From: Pholiota molesta
Taxonomy: Eukaryota > Basidiomycota > Agaricomycetes > Agaricales > Strophariaceae
Length of the DNA stretch: 26,679 nucleotides
Reading direction: 5' to 3'
Assembly (NCBI GenBank): GCA_014925825.1
Contig: JACGCK010000414.1
Location: 1 to 26,679, forward strand
Shown: positions 10,411 through 18,376 of the stretch, piece by piece
Layout: every line of letters starts with the position of its first letter
Position numbering within the stretch: the stretch's first letter is position 1
The notes under the pieces: generated by a model
Seen by the model: the letters and a program-made list of their open reading frames with translations, nothing else
Database searches by the model: none
Told to the model about the DNA's origin: nothing
Program-made: the position numbers and the translations under genes

Positions 10411-10422
10411 GGGCCCATAACC
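10411..10422 (-). other. Primer-binding site, probably for an initiator-tRNA half molecule
   Basis: Directly inside the 5' LTR the minus strand reads GGTTATGGGCCC. Its complement GGGCCCATAACC contains a CAU anticodon flanked as in the anticodon stem-loop of eukaryotic initiator tRNA-Met (yeast has GGGCUCAUAACC there, one mismatch). Drosophila copia and yeast Ty5 are known to prime from this internal part of the tRNA. The position is seen in the sequence; the tRNA match is from memory of the family. Confidence 0.65.
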
Positions 10423-10845
10423 TGTAAGACTAAATAGAATATAAACTCAGTGGTTTGGGGGACAAACACTGAGTTGAATAAGTACCTAAATAGAATATAA
10501 ACTATAGGTACGTCGTAAGTCCAAGTAACGAGTAAAAGCGAAAGGTATCAAGCTCACCTCAGTGGTTTGGGGGACAAACACTGAGGTGCGCGCATTGTAA
10601 CTACTTCGTATATCTAGCAGCTACACTAAACGTTCCGTGATGAAAAGCACAAGGTTAAAAGGTATAAAACAATAAGAACACATGGCGCATTCGCTGGGCG
10701 AATGCGCACCTATGCACACGAGATAAAACGAATTTGAAATACTCCAATACCATAAGGTGCACTGCGAAACGAGCTCGCGGCGCGTTTGCTCACGGCCGGC
10801 GCACGCGCACTCCATACGCGTTACATGCGCGTCCGTATTCCAACA
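10423..10845 (-). repeat. Copia 5' LTR
   Basis: This is the partner of 1146-1568, offset by 9277 bp. In the element's sense (minus) it begins TGTTGGAAT, a start often seen in Copia elements. It keeps all four CpG sites lost in the other LTR and the perfect 10-bp palindrome at 10685-10707. As the 5' LTR it should hold the element's promoter, but I could not place a TATA box or the transcription start with confidence. Confidence 0.95.
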
Positions 10846-10850
10846 GTTAG
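10846..10850. repeat. Copia target-site duplication, right copy (GTTAG)
   Basis: GTTAG lies directly outside the right LTR and is identical to 1141-1145. Confidence 0.93.
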
Positions 10851-12619
10851 TTCATGAGAGGCAGGCGGAGCGGGCGTAGTATTGGGACTGGGATTGTGAG
10901 AAGCAGGCTGAGATGGTGTCGGTGTCGATGGGCTTGGTGTTAGAGGCGACATACTCGACTGAGTAGGAGCGCTTGGAGGTACAAGTTGAGATGGTGTAGT
11001 ATGACGAACAGGCTGTTTAGAAGCTACAGCCGGAGATTTTGGTCGAGAAGGTGTTGGTGGTACACCGCCCATCGAGGATGAAGACGCCACTGATGACATA
11101 GCATGGCCAGTGGTGAAAGGAACTGCAGAAGCCGGAGCTCTAGTAGCAACTATACAACGATCAGTATACAACCAAAATCATATGAATATAGTCACATACG
11201 ATGTCGGTATCTAACATTAACTGGATCATCCAAAGCCAGGGCGTCTATTTCGTTCCAGGGCAAATTGTCCAGTATATGCGCAATGACCTGCGTCACATCC
11301 ATCGAGCCTGTAGCAAGGTTGAAAACACCATCAAATATCGTAGACTCAATCTGCTTAAGCAAGGGGAAAGATATGTTACCCAATCGAGTAGCTTCCTGTA
11401 TAATTTAATGAGTACATATAAATAGACAAGAGCATCGTCACATACTTGGTGGATGCTTGTAAGGGACCACCGACATTTATCGAGTTCAATAGGTGCAACT
11501 AAGAACATCGGTGTTATCGCTATTGCTATATGCGCTGATCTGTGCACGGATGATGTCTTCATTTTGCCACCCGATGAAGATAAGAACATGTTTGTTAGCA
11601 CTTCTACTTCGCTCATACTGAAAGCCATAGTGTTCCTGTAGAAAACGATTATAAGATGTTATTATATGTTAGATGGATCATACCGTGCGATCGCTATAAG
11701 TTCTTTATTTTGTTCTTCCTCCGAGCTATCGGACCGCTGATGGGGATTGGATGTACCGGCAGACTGGGCACCAGGACTACCAGTAAAAGACATCCAGTTG
11801 AACGTCATAGCTGTCAACAAGAAGTTTCGTTCTATCTTTTGAAGGCGGTTGTTCCGACCAAGTGCCGCCAGGTCTTTCAATTGCTGAAGGATGCCACTTC
11901 CTTGAGGAAGCCTTGGACCGTATATCGTAGAGTGTGACTTTGATACACTTTTGTTCCTATTTGTCGGCTGAGCAGGACTAGCATTCGTTCTGAATTCTTG
12001 CAACAACCGCCGGATATCCTCGATATGGCGATAATGATGATCCTTTGTTATGCTAAGTTTCGATCTGACACTCGGGCTCAAAACGAGTACATACCGGCAA
12101 TTTAGAAATTTCGAGCCTGTTCTCATAACGGATTATGTTGCTCGCGAGGGATATGTCACGGTGTGGGTACGAATATACACGATCGAGCAACCGGTAACAT
12201 ATGAGCATGCGATGTAGCTTTCCCATAGCTGACCCATTTTCTGGTACTTTTGCTTTAACGGTGACCATGGAGGTGCTTCCTGGAGATTGATAACGCAGGA
12301 CCCTCATCAAATCCAAATAGGGTTGGTCGTGGCTAACGAAGGCGATTTTTTCAAAAGCCAGCAGACCGTCAACTAAACCCTAAATACTAGTAAAAATCCA
12401 ATAAAGCATAGATACCGTCTAAGCACGTACCTGTAGTTCAGGCTTCACCTCAATACACGCTCCAAAGTCCGCTTGAGTTAAAACGGCATCGGAGTACCAT
12501 GGCATTTCCGCCAGTTCCTGGCATCGCGCACAGGTGGGAACAGGTGATCCATCTGTAGCAAATCTCAACCACAGCAACATACTTAACGGTTGGTATTCCG
12601 TACCTTGTTGGGTTGTCAT
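10846..12619 (-). pseudogene. JmjC-family gene copy A, 5' part (N-terminal exons, cut off by Copia insertion)
   Basis: Exons: 12619-12604 (MTTQQ plus one base), 12552-12431, 12379-12095, 12042-11684, 11635-11446, 11395-11200, and 11149 into the insertion site at 10846. Introns are 48-52 nt with GT-AG ends. The start was chosen because the ATG at 12619 and the 16-nt first exon match copy B (17142-17127). Exons 2 (122 nt) and 6 (196 nt) are the same length in both copies, and the other size differences are multiples of three. The helical N-terminal region has motifs such as WYSDAVLTQADFG and YGPRLPQGSGILQQLKDLA, which copy B shares. Exon 7 begins a Pro/Ser/Thr-rich linker interrupted at GTTAG. 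Joining the two flanks across one GTTAG keeps the frame, so the gene appears to have been open over these exons before the insertion. The function of the N-terminal region is unknown. Confidence 0.75.
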
Positions 12620-12730
12620 TCTTTTAACAGATCGTAGTATCCTTAATTATAACTTGTTCTAATCTAATGTACGTTATGACGCGTCGAACTTGGGCGATGG
12701 GAAGGAAAAAAAAGAACAACCTTGTGAGAC

Positions 12731-12783
12731 ATTTTATGCCATGGGTACATTAGGGCCGACCGTTTCGTTGTGTGGTCATGTTT
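12731..12783 (-). promoter_or_regulatory. Conserved upstream block of JmjC copy A
   Basis: This 53-bp block starts 112 bp before the ATG at 12619 and matches 17258-17310 at about four of five positions. On the gene's strand it includes CATAAAA, where copy B has TATAAAA. It is likely a core promoter retained since the gene duplicated; since the Copia insertion it drives at most a truncated transcript. Confidence 0.55.
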
Positions 12784-12829
12784 CCCGGTCAAGCCATCAG
12801 CTTCTACCCGTGACTTAACCGTGACTTAC

Positions 12830-12893
12830 ATTATGACGTACAGGCGTCGAAAAAGGCGACCCGACGCCATTTTCGATGCATGTACGTCATAAT
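12830..12893. mobile_element. MITE-like hairpin, copy 1
   Basis: A 64-bp imperfect palindrome with perfect 12-bp ends ATTATGACGTAC/GTACGTCATAAT. The inner arms GGCGTCGAAAA and TTTTCGATGC are partly mismatched. The same structure occurs at 21820-21883. It lies in the 5' flank of JmjC copy A, between its conserved promoter block and the end of copy B. Confidence 0.7.
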
Positions 12894-12944
12894 ACTGAGA
12901 CATTTTGAATATACATGCAATCGTGAACTTAAAATCTCATAGTA

Positions 12945-12961
12945 TTTTTTTTTTTTTTTTT
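12945..12961 (+). repeat. Poly(T) run of 17
   Basis: A single homopolymer between the copy-1 hairpin and the end of JmjC copy B. Poly(dA:dT) runs often exclude nucleosomes at fungal promoters; here it would be upstream of copy A. Confidence 0.6.
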
Positions 12962-13072
12962 ATGTGTCAATTTAGTGTCCAGTCGGGGAGTACCCCATGT
13001 CGGACCTTACTCTAATTACATTCGTGCTATAAAAACCAAGGGCCCCAGTGCCCATCCCCTTGCCCGAGCCCC

Positions 13073-16000
13073 TCACTTGCCCTGCTGACGCGCGCCCTTG
13101 GCAACCCTGCCCCAGCAGTCCGACAAAGAAACGTCGTTTAGCAAGGCAGCTCTCTTGTACATTAAAATTGCATTACATATGAGCTGTGTGTGTATTGTAA
13201 GTAACATGTAGGCATGAAAATGGCATAATTCAAAACTCACAGCTGGTGTCAAAATTGACTCTAAACCCTTCTTGAAACTTGCGATCCAGAGGTGTTCGCT
13301 TCCATATGCCGGCACCGTTTTCTGCAGGCACATATTCGGATGTTTGTGGTACAACTTCGATACCCCAATCTTTGAAGTCAGCATACACGTATTGCGGGGT
13401 CGTTTCTTGTTCAAAAAGGCATCCCAGAGTATTATATGCGGTAGAGTTGGTTTCGAAAACGCCCTGCAACTGACGCTTTACTCCTTGTAATGAACAGTTG
13501 AGCACACCTCGATGTTTGCCTTCCACAGCCATCGCTTTAGCCATATAGATCGCGTACGCTTGCTCGGCAAGTTTTTGCTCCAGAAGCTGGATACAATTCA
13601 CCACTGTCTGTCCTTTCAGTGGAACGAAGGAATAATGTTTAGCAAACCATTCCAGCAGTCTGTATGCCAATCCTCTAGTTTGCGCACACGCATTGCGGTC
13701 TTCTACAGGCATTGCGTTCCTATCGTAATGCTCCATTTCCTGTTGTTGACGTTTACTTGGTGTTTCGTTAAGGGCGAGATCGTGGTACCAATATGTTCGT
13801 GCGTCCAACACATTCGAAAATATGGCCAAGCTACATGCTGCGAACAGTTCTTCCACTGCATGCATAGTATTGGCGTCAGCTTCGTCCAAAACATTCGGAT
13901 TTAAATGAGGAAGATGTTCCCATGCTGGATCTGATAATGTGTTATAGTAAAGAATATTGTAATATATAATTAGAAGAGACGAACCATCCGGATCAAGACA
14001 TTGTTGCTCCAGGCCTTCAAAGAAAAAGACGATCATTTCGCGGAGTAAAAATCGCGAATGTGCGCGATCGTCGTTGTTCGTGACATCACGGTAACCAACG
14101 AATACATGAATAATTCCACATAAAGTGTCTTTCAGAGTCGACGTTGAGTAAAAGTGGCCACCGTGGCATATTGAGTTTTCGGGTGTGTAAACGGCGTGCA
14201 TCGTATTTGGCCTCATATATCTGTCGATTTAGGTAGTATTAAGAAAAAATGTCGGAGAGATTACAGGAAAGCCTACAGTCGAGTTCCAGGGGTTAAAACA
14301 ACCGCCTCAATCCTGCTGTTGTCCCCGACATTCAAAAGATCAAAAGACTCCCCAACATATCTGGTGATCTCCCCGAACTCTGAAAAGTCGTCGATATTGT
14401 TGTTTGAAGGCCGCATCACTAACCACACTTTTTTCCCCTCATGACATCCACATATGTGCCGAAACCATCGCTGTCTACGTGAAATGTATGGTACGCTCCA
14501 GCAGTGGCGCAAAGTCCCCAACGCATTATCGCCCCAGGGTATAGATAATGTTGGACGCTTTGCCGGGAGTGTATCGCCTCCTGCCATGCGACATTGTCAC
14601 TCGACAAATCGCCTGCTGATTGTAAACCACCAGGCATTGGTAGATTCAATGCGTTTAACGGTGTCCCGGGTTGACTTTCTAGCATCATATTTAGAGTGCC
14701 GAATGCCACTGATTCATGATATTCCCCAGATTGATCTGCGTATAGGGAGCGTCATATAATAGTAAAGTAAATCGTAATTAACACCTACTTTGAATTGGCA
14801 TTGTATCGGATAATGAACAATGTAGTGACTTCATCCCCTTCTTATCGAATGATAGCGGGATGAATGGCCTATCAATCTCTAGGATTGGACCCCTGCGCAA
14901 CAATTGCAACTTCTCGGTAATTGACATAGACTGCATATCACTGTATGACACGATCCTAAAAGTTGATGAGGTATTATCAATGACATGAGGTGCCAGTCTA
15001 TTGATATAACCACGCTCGATTAATTCCAGATGCCTCTTCCAAAAATCAAGTATATCTGGCGACTACGGCGTCGATCAATAGATGAAGACGGATATGAACA
15101 ATCACTACTTACATGGGCACGGAACACAACTTTGTGGGCGGTTCCTTTTGCGCAAAACAATGTTTGGACAGGCAGCTCTTGAGCAGGTCTAGAACCTTTG
15201 CCAACTTCAAGGTTGACTGCCACTTCCGGTTTGATTATACCAGCGGGAAATGGTATACTGCAGAGCAAACCCTCGGCGCTTGGAGTTGAAGACCCAGCAA
15301 CTTTTTGGTTGCGCCTAGTGTTTTTTTGTTTCGTTAGACCTGATGACGACGTAGATCCGCGCTTTGGTATTTTCGATGTTGACGGAATGGTAATCCGGTG
15401 TGACTCGGAAGAATTTCTTGGTACAGTCCTGACCTTCCATAAGGGTGGAAGAATGAAACGCAGAGACTGTGAAGAATTTCTTGGTAAAGGCTGGACGGCA
15501 TGAGCATCGACATTCATGCGATTGTCAGCATCTCTGTCATTCCCTACCTGGCCATCGATACTTGTGTCCATCGGCTCATCATCGTTATTACCAGATTCCA
15601 TCCTTTGCTCGACGGTATCTGTTTGGTAAGTTGACACATCTCTTCCTTTTCCTTTGTCAACACTGGTTGTCAATGACACATTAGGTGGTATCGCATCCGA
15701 TGAATGAACTACATTTCCGCCAAATGAGATCGATTCGTTAGTTACTATACTATTATGCAAAACGAATATGCGTACTGCGTCGGAATCTTGTATTTGTAGG
15801 GTCATCGGCAAGCATATCGTTAATCTCAGTCCAAGGGAGGCTTTGAATTATGGCCGTAAATGCCTGAGACGCATCCAACGAACCATTTGCCACACCAAAC
15901 ACATTTTCCAATACTGTCTTCTCCATTCTCACTAATAGTGGTGAACGCCAGTTGCCCAATTGTTGCGACTCCTAACAAATCAGATAAGTATCATTATATC

Positions 16001-17142
16001 CGAAGAATACGACAAGCTGGAACCTTGTATATGTCGGCAATTGACCATCGTTGCCGGTCTAATTTATAGGGCGCCATTAAGAAAAGAGGAGATATTCCCA
16101 TCGCGATATGCAACGTTCGGTGAATTGCAACACGGGAGGCCTTTCCGTCTGCTTCACACTCAAACATGTTGCGAAGGATATCTCCCTCGCCCCGCGTGAG
16201 ACTATTCGGTAAACTCAATTCAATGCAAAGCGTACACTTAACATTATAATACTTACTGTGCATGCGATATGATTTCTACAATGCTTTCCTGCTCGTGTTC
16301 TAGTTCTGTAGCATCTTGCATCGGATCGTCGAGCTTCTTTACTTCTGAAAGCACGTTAATACTCAGAGCCGCCATCAAGATATTGTGGTGTATTTTGGCG
16401 ACATTCCCTGATTGTCCGAGCAATGCAAGATCCTTCAATTGTTGGAGTAATCCACTTCCTAGCAACCTGGGTCCATACGTTCTGGTTGACTTGGCTTCTA
16501 AAGGCAGCTTTTCTTTCAAGAACTGTTGTAGATTTTCGATAATTTGCCAGGGCTACCCGGAAGATATGTAAGATATTTTATTAGAATTCGAAGCGCACAC
16601 ACCTTGAACGAACTGTTCTCCAGCGTTTTTGCGTGGTTTACAATGTTGAATGTTTGTGGCGAATTGTACAGCCAGATTCGATCCAACAAACGGTAGTACA
16701 AATTCAACTGATATAGTCTGGCCCAGGCCTTCCCGGTTAAAGGCACAGATTCCTTAGAAACAAGTGTTGGAGCACTCGTTACAGGCTGAAGACCCAAGAT
16801 TGTTCTCATATCCAAGAACACTTGTTTTGTGCTATTGAAGATCATGTCCTCCTGAACCAAAAGATTATGAACCAACGCCTACAGGGAATTGATGTCAACC
16901 AAAATTCAATATATTTCGAGTGTTAAGAGAGTAACTACACACCTCGATATCAGGCCTGGCCTTGACACAATCACCGAAGTCCGTTTGTGTCAACACGGCA
17001 TCAGTATACCACAAAGCTTTTGTGATTTCCTCGCATAGTGCACGACGGGGCACGGACGATCCATCTATAGTGGTAGGTCTTAATTCAAGTTATACATATA
17101 TACTTTACATGTTCAATTCATCATACCGGCTGAGGTTGTCAT
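13073..17142 (-). CDS. JmjC-domain protein, copy B (12 exons, one frameshift in the JmjC core)
   Basis: Exons: 17142-17127, 17064-16943, 16878-16603, 16552-16257, 16201-16024, 15971-15776, 15708-15113, 15062-14789, 14735-14277, 14220-13985, 13930-13241, 13149-13073. They total 3416 nt, so restoring the one missing base gives 1138 codons plus stop. Layout: helical N-terminal region (to about residue 360), acidic/Ser-rich linker with basic patch, a conserved FRAH block, then a JmjC core. The core has iron-ligand motif HVD in YHTFHVDSDGFG (about 737), KKVWLVMRP, and a distal His in MRPNTMHAVYTPENSICHGG (about 812), followed by a helical C-terminal tail. JmjC proteins are Fe(II)/2-oxoglutarate hydroxylases, often histone lysine demethylases; the substrate here is unknown. 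Between MRG and KKVW the frame must move by -1, at A-AAA-AAG (14434-14428). This may be a 1-nt deletion, an assembly error or, less likely, programmed slippage. The last intron (13150-13240) is the least certain. Confidence 0.78.
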
Positions 17143-17257
17143 ATTCTCACTTATATATTTCACTTAGAATCTACGTTAATGGAATGAGCTCAACGATAAT
17201 CAGGCACAGTTTGCCTTGGTTGATTGGGAAAAAAGATGACAAGCAAGCTGTGGCCAG

Positions 17258-17310
17258 TATTTTATACCATGTAAACATTAGGGTGGACCGTTTTCTTGTG
17301 TGGTCGTATT
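17258..17310 (-). promoter_or_regulatory. Conserved upstream block of JmjC copy B with a TATA box
   Basis: This block starts 116 bp before the ATG at 17142. On the minus strand it contains TATAAAA (17266-17260), and the flanking GACCACAC-type sequence is shared with copy A. Near-identical spacing to the ATG in both paralogues supports a functional promoter rather than chance similarity. Confidence 0.6.
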
Positions 17311-17352
17311 TTATCGCAATGATCATGATAAGATCAGACAGATATACATTAC

Positions 17353-17416
17353 ATAAGCCATGCAAAATGCAGCCATGTCCCAACTGCTTGCTTTTGTTTG
17401 TCTAAGGCCCCAGCGC
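17353..17416 (+). repeat. 64-bp direct repeat, copy 1
   Basis: Identical to 17453-17516 over 64 bp, at a 100-bp period. It lies in the divergent intergenic region upstream of JmjC copy B. Its end, GGCCCCAGCGCC, resembles GGGCCCCAGTGCCC at 13040 upstream of copy A, so it may be part of the ancestral 5' region. Confidence 0.9.
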
Positions 17417-17452
17417 CATCATATTCGATTAGATTAGATATGAATAGATTAT

Positions 17453-17516
17453 ATAAGCCATGCAAAATGCAGCCATGTCCCAACTGCTTGCTTTTGTTTG
17501 TCTAAGGCCCCAGCGC
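17453..17516 (+). repeat. 64-bp direct repeat, copy 2
   Basis: Exact copy of 17353-17416. The 36 bp between them is unique and AT-rich. Recent tandem duplication is the simplest explanation. Confidence 0.9.
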
Positions 17517-17957
17517 TAACAGCTTTGTATAGATCTGGCTGTAAAAATTATTAGCTGTAATAAGATAATTCCTTAAGAAATTATATATAAATTCTACCGA
17601 ACGAGCTGAGTTATATCATCTGTAGGCAGATTCATATATTTTATACAGCGGCCATCTATAGATCTATCAAAATGCAATGTGTACAATTACCAGCCGGACA
17701 CACCTGTGGATAATCTACAGGCGCGATCTGTAGAAGCTCTGATATATTACATACCGAATTACCTATAGTAATTTCAATAACAACCATCCATCTAACTTAA
17801 AGTTGTTGCTAATTCCGTTCAAACACACGCTAAACCACTCAAACTATTGTTACATTTGTTCCAAGTATCCATTTTTCTTGCAACTTCTGTTCGAGCATTG
17901 CTCAGCTTACTACAATATTATTTATTTGTTGCTGAATGCGATCATCCTCTCATCTTC
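17517..17957. other. AT-rich intergenic spacer
   Basis: Between the divergent JmjC copy B and the Spt5-like gene. I see no gene, long repeat or RNA in it. Confidence 0.5.
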
Positions 17958-18293
17958 TTAGAGTGTCTGTTCTTGTCCTACTGCGCATCGTCGATGGTGT
18001 TGAAGAAGTCGTGATGGGGCGTGCCCGGGTTGTTGTCCCCAAAGAGACTGGGTTAGGTGATCGCAGACTCCTATTCCTTGTGCATGGTCGGCACTCACAG
18101 TATCAGAGGTGACACCGGTGCTGAATTCCGAGGGCGTTTGTTCCTCTTGGGCGACGACGGGGGTAATATGCTCGCCGGCATCGTTGCCGGCCTCGTTTTG
18201 GTCGGAGATCCTGGCTTGCCAGTTCGGCTTGCAGTTATTTATCCACCACACCTGCCCTAAATCCGCGTGACATTTATGGCCGTCGGATGTCAA
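17958..18293 (-). other. Unrecognised 111-codon open frame, possibly a gene relic
   Basis: This open frame from 18293 to 17958 is richer in GC than its surroundings. It encodes a hydrophilic sequence with VWWINNCKPNWQA near the start and no motif I recognise. It has no paralogue in the window and no clear intron signals. It may be the remnant of a captured gene or transposon, or a chance open frame in the divergent promoter region. Confidence 0.25.
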
Positions 18294-18376
18294 CGCAGGC
18301 TTTTTTTCCGACCATCACTATCAACACGCACTTAGATACATTTAGACACAGCGTAGTATATAGATTAATAACAGAT

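Larger units (their letters stand above)
1146..10845 (-). mobile_element. Ty1/Copia LTR retrotransposon carrying a nested element
   Basis: The element is bounded by two 423-bp direct LTRs (1146-1568 and 10423-10845) that begin TG and end CA, flanked by a perfect 5-bp duplication GTTAG (1141-1145 and 10846-10850). The coding strand is minus: 5' LTR on the right, then PBS, gag, protease, integrase, RT, RNase H, polypurine tract and 3' LTR on the left. This integrase-before-RT order defines Copia. Without the nested 4.2-kb insert the element is about 5.5 kb, normal for the group. The LTRs differ at only 4 of 423 positions, so insertion was recent. It landed in the linker exon of JmjC copy A in the same orientation as the gene. 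It is no longer autonomous because of the nested element and a 1-nt frameshift near 7903. Confidence 0.95.

Noticed and set aside
12669..12692. Possible third, partial MITE-like hairpin (GTACGTTATGACGCGTCGAA)
   Set aside because: It shares only part of the tip and inner motif, in a scrambled order, and has no second arm.
17958..18293. Calling the GC-rich 111-codon frame a real gene
   Set aside because: No recognised motif, no paralogue and no splice evidence; listed only as a possible relic.
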